48,509 nucleotides of DNA. Source: Planctomycetota bacterium (GTDB lineage Bacteria > Planctomycetota > UBA1135 > JAKEFM01). The position numbers were made by a program, and so were the translations under genes. How positions within the stretch are numbered: the stretch's first letter is position 1; every line of letters begins with the position of its first letter. Below the pieces are notes generated by a model. The model saw nothing but the letters and a program-made list of their open reading frames with translations. It searched no databases and had not been told where the DNA came from. This document shows positions 31,702-40,369 of the stretch, in pieces. The DNA lies in the NCBI GenBank assembly GCA_022616055.1, contig JAKEFM010000077.1:1-48509 (forward strand), in the 5' to 3' direction.

Positions 31702-33621
31702 CTACGTGTCGCCGGCCGGTCCTTCGATCGCCCTCCACTCGTGGCCTTCGACGACCAGCCACAAGCCCAGGTCGGGGAGCGCCGTCCAGGCGATGGCGTT
31801 CTCGCGGGCGGCCCGGAGGTCCTCGTTCATGAAGTCGAAGTTCGCGATCGTGCCGGCGGTCGTGCCGGCCTCGACGATCGAGCCGTAGACCGATGCTCCG
31901 AGGAGGTCTCGGTGGCCCCGGACGTTGCCGCTCTGGATCTGGACGTGATAGGCGAGGTCGCACTTCGCGTCGACGACGGTCACCTGGACCCCCGGCATCG
32001 CGTTGATCGGGTCGAGCGCCTCGCGGAGCGCCGCGTCGCGCCCCCCGGCCGGGGAGAGCCCTCCGGCGGCGCCTCGTAGCGCCTCGCGCGCGCGCTCGAG
32101 TCGCGCCGCCACGTCGGCGCGCAGCGCCTCGCTCGGCGCCGGCGCGCGCGCCCGCCAGTAGGCCGTGCGCTCCTCGACCATCGCGCGCCCGCGGCGGTGG
32201 AGCGCGTCGCTCGCGCGGCGCGAGTCGATCCAGTCCTCGAACAGGTCGTCGAGACGGCCGCCGAACCGCCGGCGGGCGCTCCTGCGGAGGTCGTCGAGGT
32301 CGGCGCTCTCGAAGGCGTGTTCCGCGTAGAACTCGCGCAACAGATTCACAAAGGGCTCCGCTCCCGCCCGCTCGGCGAGCGCGCGGTAGAAGTGGGCCCC
32401 GACGAGATAGGCCCCGCGCCCGTACTCGGGCTCCTTGAGGATCGAGAGCTTCCCGAGGGGCGAGCGGAGCGGCTTGCCGCGCGCGTAGCGGACGAGCCAG
32501 CCCTCGTATCTGCTCTCGCGCGCCGCCGGGCCGTAGCGCATGGCGTCCGCCTCGGCGGAGCACCAGTTGGCGAGGCCCTCGTGCAGGTACCCCGCTCCTC
32601 CGTGCATCGCGACCGAGGAGCCCCACCACGTGTGGGCCAGCTCGTGGGCGAGCAGGCCGTTCGCCCGGAGCTCCTCCCAGGCCTCGCGCGGGAGCAGGCC
32701 GTCGTCGATCAGGAGGCAGCCCGGCGCTCCCCACGAGCCGCCATGGCGCCGCACCGCGATCACCTTGGTCGTCAGGAGATCCACGGCGCCGAACCAGCGC
32801 TCGTAGGTCGAGCGCAGCTCCGCCGCGCAGTCGGTGGTGAACTCGAGCCCCCTCTCCGGAACCGGCGAGCCGGCGAGGGTGCAGACCTCGACCCGGCGAT
32901 CGGCGTCGCGCGACCGCGCGTACTCGCCGTAGACGAGGAACGGCGAGAACGGGAAGGCGGTCGAGCCGCGCCAGGTCCGTCTCCCGCCCTCGCCGCCGGC
33001 CGGCTCGAAATCGGCGAGGCCGAGGGGCACGAGCGGCTCGGGCAGGGTGACCTCGAGGGCGCAGGGCGCGCGCTCCATCCCGACCTCGGAGAGGGGCGTG
33101 CGGAGGGTCGGGACCCACAGCGACTCGGCGAGGAGATAGCCGTCCGTGGGCTCGAGGCGAGAGGAGAGGGTGGGGGCGGCGGCGGAGAACTCGTAGTCGA
33201 AGTCGATCGCGCGCTCGTCTCCGGGCCCGATCGGCGGGAAGCCGAGCACCACGACGTAGGTCGCGCGGAATCCCCCGAGCCCCACCGCTTCCTCGTTCCA
33301 CAGGTGGTCGAGGGGGCCGGTGTGCACGGACCCGATCCGGACCCCGGCGGGCAGCAGGACCCCGACCCGTTCGATCGGCCGGCTCCCGCGGTTGGCGAAG
33401 AGCACACGCGCTCCGACGCGGACCCGCCGCTCGGCGGCGACGAGGTCGACGCGCAGGTCGTAGCGCGCGATCTCGAGCGCGGCGAACTCCCTCTCGTGGG
33501 CGACCACCCGCCGATAGGTCGCGTAGGTCCGCAGCGCTTGGCAAGAACAGCAGGCGGCGAGGGAGGCCGCGACCAGGAGCGATCGCGGTCGCCCTCCGCC
33601 GGGCGCGCCACCCCTACTCAC
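31702..33621 (-). CDS. M1-family metallopeptidase, predicted lipoprotein
   Basis: Zinc aminopeptidase-like enzyme, 639 residues, probably anchored outside the inner membrane: the N-terminus RPRSLLVAASLAACCSCQ has lipobox-like Cys. The N-terminal half is the beta-saddle domain of M1 peptidases. The zinc site is HELAHTWW (326-333) with the third ligand Glu348 in LHEGLANW, 18 residues after the second His as is standard. No GAMEN motif is visible; ERWFGAVDLLTTKVIAVRRH and GSWGAPG occupy the usual region, so substrate preference may differ. The C-terminal 120 residues form an extra domain of unknown type. GTG 33621 lies inside the ceramidase gene end (8-nt overlap) and lacks a Shine-Dalgarno, so coupled translation is expected. 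Confidence 0.83.
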   Translation of the reverse strand: MSRGGAPGGGRPRSLLVAASLAACCSCQALRTYATYRRVVAHEREFAALEIARYDLRVDLVAAERRVRVGARVLFANRGSRPIERVGVLLPAGVRIGSVHTGPLDHLWNEEAVGLGGFRATYVVVLGFPPIGPGDERAIDFDYEFSAAAPTLSSRLEPTDGYLLAESLWVPTLRTPLSEVGMERAPCALEVTLPEPLVPLGLADFEPAGGEGGRRTWRGSTAFPFSPFLVYGEYARSRDADRRVEVCTLAGSPVPERGLEFTTDCAAELRSTYERWFGAVDLLTTKVIAVRRHGGSWGAPGCLLIDDGLLPREAWEELRANGLLAHELAHTWWGSSVAMHGGAGYLHEGLANWCSAEADAMRYGPAARESRYEGWLVRYARGKPLRSPLGKLSILKEPEYGRGAYLVGAHFYRALAERAGAEPFVNLLREFYAEHAFESADLDDLRRSARRRFGGRLDDLFEDWIDSRRASDALHRRGRAMVEERTAYWRARAPAPSEALRADVAARLERAREALRGAAGGLSPAGGRDAALREALDPINAMPGVQVTVVDAKCDLAYHVQIQSGNVRGHRDLLGASVYGSIVEAGTTAGTIANFDFMNEDLRAARENAIAWTALPDLGLWLVVEGHEWRAIEGPAGDT

Positions 33622-35038
33622 GGAGGAGTTCCACCGCCGCGATCCACAGGCGCGGGCCGGTGTCGGGGCCGCAGGAGTTCACCTCGCCGTACTGGGGGGA
33701 GTCCCGCCCGAAGGCGAACGGCGCCTTCAGGTCCCACTGTCGCTTCGGGAGGATGTAGCCGATCTCGTCGTTCGCGAGGCCGATGACCGCGCGGTGCCGG
33801 CCCGTGAGCTTCGGGAAGAGGGGCGGCTCGACCGGCGCCTCGGGGAAGTCGGCGCCGGCGTCGGGCGGGTCGAGGACGCCGCCGAAGACGAGCTCGGGGT
33901 AGATCTCCCCGGGAACGAGGAGCCAGTCGACCTCCCCGATCCGAAGGCGGCCGACCTCGGTCGGGATCGTGACGTCCCCTTCCCCGAGGTCGGAGGGGTG
34001 CTCGACGAGCCGGCCCTCGTGTCGGAGATCGTCGCGGCGGACCACGCCCATCCGCGCGGCGAGGAGGTAGAGGGGGTTCTCGATCGGGATCTCGACGGGC
34101 CGCCGCGCGAGCGAGATCCGCGGGTCCTCGACCGGCTCCGCCTCGTCGAGCGCCCGCTCGGCGAACCGTCCGAGCGCCTCCCCGTAGAGATCGGCGTTCC
34201 GGATCGAGTCCTCGGGGGCGAGGTCGCCGGTCTCCGGGTCCCGCATCCGGATCGGGCCGGGGCCGAGGAGTCCGCCGATCGAGCCGGCGAAGAAGATCGC
34301 CCGCGAGCCGCGCGCTCTCTCGACGGTGCGCCGGGCGGCGCAGGGGAAGTCGGCCGTGAGGAGGGTGTTCTGCGGCCCCGCCGCCTCGGGGTGGGAGGAG
34401 AAGACGAGGATCGAGGCGATCGGGGCTCCGCCCCGCCCCGCGCGAGCCTCGAGGACCCGGACGACCTCGTCCTCGACGATCGGCTGGCGGGAGTCGTGGA
34501 CGAGCCCCTGCGTCTGAAGTTCCCCCGCCCAGAGCGTCGCGGGCGCGCGCGCGTCGTGGGCCCTCGCGATCGCCTCGAGGACGGCATCCTCCACGAAGTC
34601 CAGGTACGCGGAGTCGGCGCCGCAGGTCACGGGGTTCGGCCCCCAGAGGCCGAGGGAGTCGGGCCCCTCGTGATTGTGGGTCGAGGCGACGATCACCTCG
34701 AGGCGGGGGAAGCGAGGGTCCTGCCGAACCCGGGCGCGGATCCGTTCGACGCGGTCGCGGAACAGGCCGACGAGGTCGAGGGCGACGAGGGCGACGGCGC
34801 GCTCGCCGTCGTCCCACACGAACGCGCGGGCGCCGAGGTCGTCGCGCACGCCGGTCGCCCGGCGCCCCTTCCCGTATCCGGCGACCCAGACGGGCGGGCC
34901 CTCGGGCGTGACCTTGGGGGTGATCGAGACGACCGCGATCCCGGCCCTCGTCCGGAGGGAAGGCTCCGCGGGAGGGCCCACCCCCGCGCAGCCCGCGAGG
35001 AGGAGGAGGAGTAGGGAACAGGGACGGGTTTCGCTCAC
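33614..35038 (-). CDS. Neutral/alkaline ceramidase-like lipoprotein hydrolase
   Basis: Secreted zinc amidase-like protein of the neutral/alkaline non-lysosomal ceramidase N-terminal-domain family; 474 residues. GTG 35038 is chosen because it gives a compact lipoprotein signal with lipobox LLLLAGC (Cys17). An ATG at 35071 would add 11 residues almost abutting the tRNA. Motifs: VVSITPKVTPEG at the start of the mature protein, DLGARAFVWDDG, the zinc-binding ASTHNHEGPD (His121, His123), and a second His in FSSHPEAAG. FFAGSIGGLLGP is in the region of the nucleophile Ser. Family members split the amide of ceramide, but many bacterial relatives of this shorter type have untested substrates. It is co-translated with the M1 peptidase gene downstream. 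Confidence 0.8.
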   Translation of the reverse strand: MSETRPCSLLLLLLAGCAGVGPPAEPSLRTRAGIAVVSITPKVTPEGPPVWVAGYGKGRRATGVRDDLGARAFVWDDGERAVALVALDLVGLFRDRVERIRARVRQDPRFPRLEVIVASTHNHEGPDSLGLWGPNPVTCGADSAYLDFVEDAVLEAIARAHDARAPATLWAGELQTQGLVHDSRQPIVEDEVVRVLEARAGRGGAPIASILVFSSHPEAAGPQNTLLTADFPCAARRTVERARGSRAIFFAGSIGGLLGPGPIRMRDPETGDLAPEDSIRNADLYGEALGRFAERALDEAEPVEDPRISLARRPVEIPIENPLYLLAARMGVVRRDDLRHEGRLVEHPSDLGEGDVTIPTEVGRLRIGEVDWLLVPGEIYPELVFGGVLDPPDAGADFPEAPVEPPLFPKLTGRHRAVIGLANDEIGYILPKRQWDLKAPFAFGRDSPQYGEVNSCGPDTGPRLWIAAVELLRE

Positions 35039-35058
35039 GGCTCCCCATCGATTAGCAT
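35029..35058 (+). promoter_or_regulatory. Candidate promoter of tRNA-Trp
   Basis: TAGCAT (35053-35058) is a fair -10, with TTTCGC (35029-35034) at an 18-nt spacing as a poor -35. The expected start near 35065 would be about 7 nt before the mature tRNA. Weak match, supported mainly by position. Confidence 0.3.
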
Positions 35059-35071
35059 CGGCCGCCTCCAC

Positions 35072-35148
35072 GGGCCAGTAGCTCTAATTGGTAGAGCAGC
35101 CGATTCCAAATCGGCGGGTTGGAGGTTCGAATCCTTCCTGGCCCGCCA
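35072..35148 (+). tRNA. tRNA-Trp (anticodon CCA), CCA end encoded
   Basis: A full cloverleaf can be drawn. Acceptor arms GGGCCAG / CTGGCCC (7 bp), D-arm GCTC...GAGC, anticodon stem GCCGA / TCGGC with loop TTCCAAA (anticodon CCA, reading UGG), five-base variable loop, T-stem GGAGG / CCTTC with one G-U pair and T-loop TTCGAAT, discriminator G, then encoded CCA at 35146-35148. It sits between the divergently read ceramidase gene and rsmG. No integrase gene or att-like repeat accompanies it. Confidence 0.96.
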
Positions 35149-35160
35149 ATCTCCCCCGCG

Positions 35161-35874
35161 TTGACCGCCTCCGGCTCCCCGATCCCCCGGACGCCGCGCC
35201 CGCGGTCGACCCCCACTCCCGACTTCGGGGCGCTGCGCGCGGCGCTCGAGGCGGCCTTCGCGGGGACGGGGGTTCCTGCGCCCCTCCTCGACCTCTACGC
35301 GCGCTTCGCCCTCCTCCTCCTCGAGGAGAACCGGAGGATCAACCTGACGGCGATCCAGGAGCCGGCGGAGGTCGCGACGAAGCACTTCCTCGACTCGTGG
35401 CGGGCGGGGACGTTCCTCGACCTCCGCAACCGGCGCGTCCTCGACCTCGGGACCGGAGGGGGATTCCCGGGCGTCCCCCTCGCGGCCGCCTTCCTCGAGG
35501 GGGACTTCGTCCTCCTCGACTCCACGCGCAAGAAGACCGACTTCCTCGCCCGCGCCATCGAAGAGCTGTCCCTTCCGAACGCGAGGGCCCTGTGGGGGAG
35601 GGGAGAGGATCTCCTCCGCCGGGAGCGCTTCGACGGCGTCGTCGTCCGCGCCGGCGGGAGGCTCGCCCCTCTCCTCCACCTCCTCGCTCCCGTCCGCCGC
35701 TCCTTCCGGTGGCTCGGCTGCATGAAGGGGCCCCGCGCCGAGGTCGAGCTCGACGAGGCGGGGCGGGCGGGCCTCCTCCGCGCCCTGCCGCTCGAGGCCT
35801 CCCACGCCTACGAACTCCCCGGCGACGCGGGGGTCCGAAGGCTCCTCCTCTTCCGCGGGGGCGGGGGAGGATGA
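35161..35874 (+). CDS. rsmG: 16S rRNA (guanine527-N7)-methyltransferase
   Basis: Methylates N7 of G527 in 16S rRNA using S-adenosylmethionine. 237 residues from TTG 35161, slightly longer than E. coli RsmG because of a Pro-rich N-terminus. Start codons further upstream would fall inside the tRNA. Motifs: NLTAIQEPAEVATKHFLDS (61-79), the family signature, then the SAM-binding VLDLGTGGGFPGVPLA (93-108) and the acidic end of strand 2, FVLLDSTRKKTDFL. No Shine-Dalgarno is seen, 12 nt after the tRNA. The stop overlaps the next ATG (ATGA). In other bacteria the gene neighbours gidA or parAB; that context is absent here. Confidence 0.9.
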   Translation: MTASGSPIPRTPRPRSTPTPDFGALRAALEAAFAGTGVPAPLLDLYARFALLLLEENRRINLTAIQEPAEVATKHFLDSWRAGTFLDLRNRRVLDLGTGGGFPGVPLAAAFLEGDFVLLDSTRKKTDFLARAIEELSLPNARALWGRGEDLLRRERFDGVVVRAGGRLAPLLHLLAPVRRSFRWLGCMKGPRAEVELDEAGRAGLLRALPLEASHAYELPGDAGVRRLLLFRGGGGG

Positions 35875-36872
35875 GGGGCGGCCGGTTCCTCCGCCGGATC
35901 TCGGTCCTCCTCGGCGCCCTCCTCCTCGCCGCCCTCCTGGTCGAGGGGGCGGTCTGGGCGTTCGATCCCTTCGGCGTCCTCGACGGCTTCGACATGGAGC
36001 GCTACCGGAAGGAGCTGGTGGAGATGGCGCCGGGGAGTCCGCGGATCTTCCGTCACCGGCCCGACCGGGAGCTGCGCTTCCGCCGCTGGTCGATCCGGAC
36101 GAACCGCGACGGCCTGCGCGGCCCCGACCGGGAGAAGCCGAAGCCGCCCGGGGTGAAGCGCGTCCTCTTCGTGGGGGACTCGGTCGCCTTCGGGTGGGGC
36201 GTGAAGGAGGAGGACACCTTCGTCGCGCTCCTCGAGACGGCGCTCGCGCCCCGGGGGCGCTTCGAGTGCGTGAACCTCGGCCACCTCTTCCACGACACGA
36301 CGCAGGAGGCGGCGGCCTTCGAGGAGGTCGAGCTCTCCTACGAGCCCGACCTCGTCGTCCTGGTCTTCGTCGACAACGACCTCGTCCCGACGCAGGACTA
36401 CTTCGCCGGCGCCGCCCCGCGGCCGGAGGCGAGCGAGGGGGCGAGGCGCGCGATGCGGGGCCTCGAGCGCCTCGCGAAGCTCCGGCCGTTCCTCCCGCGG
36501 ACCCACGCGCTCCTCGCCTACCTCCAGGTCCAGGCGACGCCGGAGGCCCAGACGGGGGCCGTCGAGCAGTGGAAGGCGCTCGGGCTCGACCTCGAGAAGG
36601 GGTGGGCCCTCTCGCGCGCGGGGATCCTCCGGATGCGCGACCTCTCGGCCGCGCGCGGCGCGCGCTTCGCGGTCCTCGACATCTACCGCTTCGGCGAGCT
36701 CGAGAAGCTCTGCGGGGCGGAGGGGATCCCCTACGCCTCGATCGACTTCACCCCCGAGGAGCGCGCGACGGGCGTCCGCAACAGCGCCTCCGACGCCCAC
36801 GCCAATCCGAACGGCCACAGCATCTACGCGCGCCACATCCTCGAGGCGCTCGAGCGCCTGGGCCTGCTATAG
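35871..36872 (+). CDS. SGNH/GDSL-type hydrolase, membrane anchored
   Basis: Predicted esterase or acetyl-hydrolase of the SGNH fold; 333 residues from ATG 35871, which overlaps the rsmG stop and has GGGGGAGG just upstream. An N-terminal transmembrane helix (SVLLGALLLAALLVEGAVWA, 11-30) puts the catalytic part outside the inner membrane. Block I is VLFVGDSVAFGWG with nucleophile Ser104, NLG comes at block II (VNLGHLFHDTT), Asn in VFVDNDLV may be block III, and block V is DAHANPNGHSIYA with Asp308/His310. Relatives act on acetylated polysaccharides, lipids or peptidoglycan; the substrate here is unknown. The gene ends convergently in the FG-GAP gene, with the two stop codons sharing CTATAG. Confidence 0.82.
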   Translation: MRGGRFLRRISVLLGALLLAALLVEGAVWAFDPFGVLDGFDMERYRKELVEMAPGSPRIFRHRPDRELRFRRWSIRTNRDGLRGPDREKPKPPGVKRVLFVGDSVAFGWGVKEEDTFVALLETALAPRGRFECVNLGHLFHDTTQEAAAFEEVELSYEPDLVVLVFVDNDLVPTQDYFAGAAPRPEASEGARRAMRGLERLAKLRPFLPRTHALLAYLQVQATPEAQTGAVEQWKALGLDLEKGWALSRAGILRMRDLSAARGARFAVLDIYRFGELEKLCGAEGIPYASIDFTPEERATGVRNSASDAHANPNGHSIYARHILEALERLGLL

Positions 36873-38639
36873 GATCGCGACGGCGACCGCGTTCGAGGTG
36901 GTGAAGAGCCCGTTCGGGCTTCCGCCGTCGGCGAGCGCCCACTGGAAGGGGACGACCGCGCCGATGAGGGCGGGGTCCGGCGGGACCGGGAGGTTCCTGA
37001 GCCGGAACCCTGCGCCGGGGACGCCGGGCGGACTCGGCAAGATCGAGGCGGGGGGGAGGAAGAAGATCGATCCGGCGAGGTGGACGCTGCAGCCGCCGAT
37101 CGAGATCCCCACGGGATCGAGAGCGGTCGAGGCGAAGAGGAAAGCGAGGGTCCCTCCCATCCCTCTGGACACCGAGAGGCCGAAGGTGCCGTTGCCCGGC
37201 GTCGGCGGGCCGCCGAAAGTCGCGGCCGTGGGCGCGATCCCGCCCGTTCCAGCGCACCCCGTTCCGAACGACCCGGAGCCCGCAGGGATGCCGACGGGCG
37301 AGAGGAGCGTCACCCGTCCGGCTCCGGTTCCCGTCGGGGCGTCCGCGGTGGGAGACCCGACCGCGACGTCGAAGACCCCGTCCCCGTTCGCGTCTCCCAC
37401 TCCCGTCGCCGCCCATCCTGCGTTCGCCGACGCTTGGCTCCCGCTGAAAGCGAGGAGGGGCGTCCCCGTCGCCGCGGAGAAGATGGTCGCCCTCCCGGCG
37501 TCGGGAAGGGCGATCCCATCCGTCCGCGGCGCTCCGACGGAGAAGTCCGAGAGGCCGTCGCCGTCGAGGTCCCCCGTCCAGCCGACCGAGTGCCCGAACC
37601 GGTCCCCGAGCGTCCCTCCCGTCAGGGTGAGGACGGGAGCCCCCGTCGCGCCGGAATGGAGAACGACGTATCCGGGACCCACGGCGGGAGAGCCAAAGTC
37701 CGAGGCCTGGGGCGCGCCGACGAGAAGGTCGGCGAGCCCGTCGCCCGTCGTGTCGAGAGGGCCGGCGACGGACCAGCCGAGCAGGTCCCCCGCCCCCGTT
37801 CCGGAAACGGTGTAGAGCACCGCGCCGCCCGCCGCGGAGAAGACCCGCGCCTCTCCGGCATCCGCGAGGCCGGAAGGGTCGCCGAAGGGAGCTCCGACGA
37901 TCACATCCGGGACGGAGTCCCCGTCCAGATCGCCGATTTCGGAGACGGCGTAGCCGAACTGTTCCTCCGGCGAGATCCCGGTCAGCGCAAGGAGGACGGA
38001 CCCGTCGAAGCCCGAGAGGATCGTCGCCGATCCGGGGGGGCCGAAAGGGGTCCCGGGTCCGGGGCTCCCGACGAGGACGTCGGCGTAGCCGTCCAGGTTC
38101 TGGTCACCCACCCCTGCCACGGCCCAGCCGAATCGCGCTCCCGCCGCCGTCCCCGACAGGGTGAGGATCGGGAGGCCGGTCGCGCCGGAGTAGAGCGTCG
38201 CCTGTCCGACGACCCCGGTGAGCGTTGGGAGGGCGACGTAATAGAAGGGGGCGCCGACGAGGAGGTCGCGGACGCCGTCGCCATCCGTGTCTCCGACTCC
38301 GGAGACCGCCCGTCCGAAACCGGCGCCCAGCTGCGTGCCCGAGAAGGGGAAGACGACGAGGCCGTTCGCGCCCGACAGGACTCGGGCGTCCTGGGGAGGG
38401 CCCGCGAGACCGCCGGTGATGTTCCCTAGACCCACGAGGAGGTCGCCGAGTCCGTCCCCGTCGAGATCCCCCGTGGCGGAGATTGCGCCCCCGAGCTGCC
38501 AGTCGGAGAAAGGACCCGTCGCCTCCCAAACCGGATAGCCCTGGGGAAGCGCTGCCGCGGCGAGAACCGAGGCGGCGCAGGCGGTGGCGAGGAAACGCGG
38601 GAGCGGGTTTCTCCGGATTCCGGTGGAGGAGGGGGACAA
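36867..38639 (-). CDS. Secreted FG-GAP seven-bladed beta-propeller protein
   Basis: Exported protein of 590 residues. TTG 38639 is preferred over TTG 38660 because GGAGG lies 6 nt upstream of it. A signal peptide ends near ALPQG (residue 34). Seven integrin-type FG-GAP repeats follow, each with a calcium-binding loop: GDLDGDGLGD, GDTDGDGVRD, GDQNLDGYAD, GDLDGDSVPD, DTTGDGLAD, GDLDGDGLSD and GDANGDGVFD, enough for one complete propeller. After about residue 455 comes the Gly/Cys-rich C-terminal domain typical of planctomycete secreted proteins (GSGSFGTGCAGTGG, then LPVPPDPALIGAVVPFQWAL). A surface or structural role with Ca2+-stabilised blades is likely; the ligand is unknown. Confidence 0.88.
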   Translation of the reverse strand: MSPSSTGIRRNPLPRFLATACAASVLAAAALPQGYPVWEATGPFSDWQLGGAISATGDLDGDGLGDLLVGLGNITGGLAGPPQDARVLSGANGLVVFPFSGTQLGAGFGRAVSGVGDTDGDGVRDLLVGAPFYYVALPTLTGVVGQATLYSGATGLPILTLSGTAAGARFGWAVAGVGDQNLDGYADVLVGSPGPGTPFGPPGSATILSGFDGSVLLALTGISPEEQFGYAVSEIGDLDGDSVPDVIVGAPFGDPSGLADAGEARVFSAAGGAVLYTVSGTGAGDLLGWSVAGPLDTTGDGLADLLVGAPQASDFGSPAVGPGYVVLHSGATGAPVLTLTGGTLGDRFGHSVGWTGDLDGDGLSDFSVGAPRTDGIALPDAGRATIFSAATGTPLLAFSGSQASANAGWAATGVGDANGDGVFDVAVGSPTADAPTGTGAGRVTLLSPVGIPAGSGSFGTGCAGTGGIAPTAATFGGPPTPGNGTFGLSVSRGMGGTLAFLFASTALDPVGISIGGCSVHLAGSIFFLPPASILPSPPGVPGAGFRLRNLPVPPDPALIGAVVPFQWALADGGSPNGLFTTSNAVAVAIL

Positions 38640-39061
38640 CGGGGACCTCCGGGCTCGCAAGTAACTCTATCCCCCCCGGATTCGGCGGGTAACCCCGCGG
38701 CGGTCGGGACTCCGCACGCGGAGGAGTGACCCGTCCGAGGCGCCCCAGGACTCTCGGTCTCCGCAGTGGGGGATCCCCCTCCACGCGACGACGGGAGGAC
38801 CCGCCGGACGGGGGGCCGGCGAACCGGGACCGGGGAAGGCTCGGCGAAGGATGGCAGCGCCTGTCGGAGGGGGCTGGGCCCCTCCTTGCGACGTCCGCGC
38901 CCGGATCCGCCACGATTTCCGGCATCCGAGCCCGGCTCCCGGGGAGGGCTGAGAGTCTGAAGGGGAGGCCCCTGAACCGGCGCGGGCCCGTTTCCGTACC
39001 TTCCGAATGGAAGCGGCGACGGACCCCCCCTGGACCCCCGAATCTCGCGCGAGGGATTCCC
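38640..39061. other. Divergent intergenic region, no gene seen
   Basis: These 422 bases separate the FG-GAP gene (left) from the serine hydrolase gene (right). I find no supported coding sequence. The left end holds the FG-GAP Shine-Dalgarno (38646-38650, read on the minus strand) and a TAGAGT-like box further up. The right end holds GAGGG before ATG 39062. A short GGGGGATCCCCC palindrome lies near 38767. The length leaves room for two promoters. Confidence 0.4.
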
Positions 39062-40369
39062 ATGAGAACCGCGCTCCTCGTGTGCCTCCTTGCGGCCTCC
39101 GCTCGAGCGGGAGTCTCCCTCGAGGGCCCGTGGTCGGTCAGGATCGAGCGGACTGGCTGGCAGCCCGAGATCGCGACCGGGACGCTCCTGCTCAAGGCGA
39201 AGGGGGGGAGCCTCGCGTTCGACGTCGTCCTCTACGCGCGCCGCTACGACCTGGCGGACGTCGAGATGAACGAGAAGCAAGTCTCCTTCCGGCTGGAGAG
39301 CGCCGAATTCGACCTGCGCTTCTCCGCCGAACTGAAGGGGAGCAGGCTCGAGGGGCGATGCGACTGGAAGGGGTGCGGGGACTTCGCCTTCACGGCGCGG
39401 AGGAAGGAGTCGCGCCCCGAGGAGCACTTCGAGAAGGGGCTCTCGTTCGCGGGCTTCTTCCCCAAGGGCGATCCCAAGTACGGCGGCGCGGCGATGGACG
39501 AGCTGGTCGCGGCCGCGGCGGAGTCGGACACGGACGCCGTGATCGTCCTCAAGGACGGCAGGGTCGTCTGCGAGCGGACGTTCGGGCGCCCCGCCGGTCC
39601 CATCCACGTCATGTCCGTCACGAAGTTCGTGACGGCGATCGCCGTGGGGCTCCTCCTCGAGGAGAAGAAGATCCCGTCGGTCGACGCGCCGATCTCGACC
39701 TGGTTCCCGGAGTGGGCGGACAAGGGGGTCGCGCTGCGCCACCTCCTCACGCACACCTCGGGGATCGAGGTCCACCAGGAGAACGGCCACCCCTCAGCCC
39801 GGCTCCTCAACGCCGAGAAGGACAAGGTCGCCTACGTCCGCGCCCTAAGCCTCGCGAAGCCTCCCGGCACGGAATACCTCTACAGCAACGAGGCGACGGC
39901 GCTCCTCTCCGGCGTGATCGCCGCCGCCGCAGGGGAGGAGGCGGACTCGTACCTCGCGCGCAGGCTCATGAAGCCGCTCGGGATCCGGGACTGGAAGTGG
40001 GACCGCGACGGCGCGGAGCACACCTTCACCTACGCGAACCTGCAACTCACCGCGCGCGACCTGGCGAGGATCGGGCAGATGGTCGCGGAGGGGGGGAAGG
40101 GGGTCGTCGCTCCGGAGACGATCCGTCTACTCGGGAGCCCGGCGACCCCTCTCGCGAAGGGGCAGGGGCTGCTGTGGATGCTGCGCCTGGACGGGGCGGG
40201 GAAGGTCGTCGGCTACTTCCACACCGGCTGGCTCGGCCAGACGCTCTGCGTCTTCCCCGAGCGGAGACTCGTGGGCGTCCGCCTGCGCTCGTTCAAGAAC
40301 GAGTCGGACGCGGAGAAGCCGGAGTACCAGCTCGGGCGGTTCCTGGCGCTGGTCGAGGGGCTCCCCTAG
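39062..40369 (+). CDS. Secreted serine hydrolase, beta-lactamase (S12) family
   Basis: Penicillin-binding-protein-like serine hydrolase of 435 residues, exported by a short signal peptide (ALLVCLLAASARA). ATG 39062 has GAGGG 6 nt upstream. Residues 20-115 form an N-terminal beta-rich domain not present in plain S12 enzymes (WSVRIERTGW, FDLRFSAELKGS, a Cys100/Cys105 pair). The catalytic domain has S-X-X-K as MSVTKF (Ser185, Lys188), Tyr-X-Asn as YLYSN (Tyr274, Asn276), and the third motif HTG in YFHTGWLGQ. HLLTHTSGI between them is typical of class C-like esterases and DD-peptidases. Cell-wall peptide or ester hydrolysis is likely; antibiotic resistance is not implied. The stop shares CTAG with the convergent lipoprotein gene. 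Confidence 0.86.
   Translation: MRTALLVCLLAASARAGVSLEGPWSVRIERTGWQPEIATGTLLLKAKGGSLAFDVVLYARRYDLADVEMNEKQVSFRLESAEFDLRFSAELKGSRLEGRCDWKGCGDFAFTARRKESRPEEHFEKGLSFAGFFPKGDPKYGGAAMDELVAAAAESDTDAVIVLKDGRVVCERTFGRPAGPIHVMSVTKFVTAIAVGLLLEEKKIPSVDAPISTWFPEWADKGVALRHLLTHTSGIEVHQENGHPSARLLNAEKDKVAYVRALSLAKPPGTEYLYSNEATALLSGVIAAAAGEEADSYLARRLMKPLGIRDWKWDRDGAEHTFTYANLQLTARDLARIGQMVAEGGKGVVAPETIRLLGSPATPLAKGQGLLWMLRLDGAGKVVGYFHTGWLGQTLCVFPERRLVGVRLRSFKNESDAEKPEYQLGRFLALVEGLP

Noticed and set aside
33614..35071. Longer ceramidase form starting at ATG 35071
   Set aside because: It would put 11 charged residues before the lipoprotein signal and start next to the tRNA 5' end. GTG 35038 gives a normal lipobox signal.
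35072..35148. tRNA-Trp as an attachment site of an integrative element
   Set aside because: No integrase, no second copy of the tRNA 3' end, and ordinary chromosomal genes on both sides.
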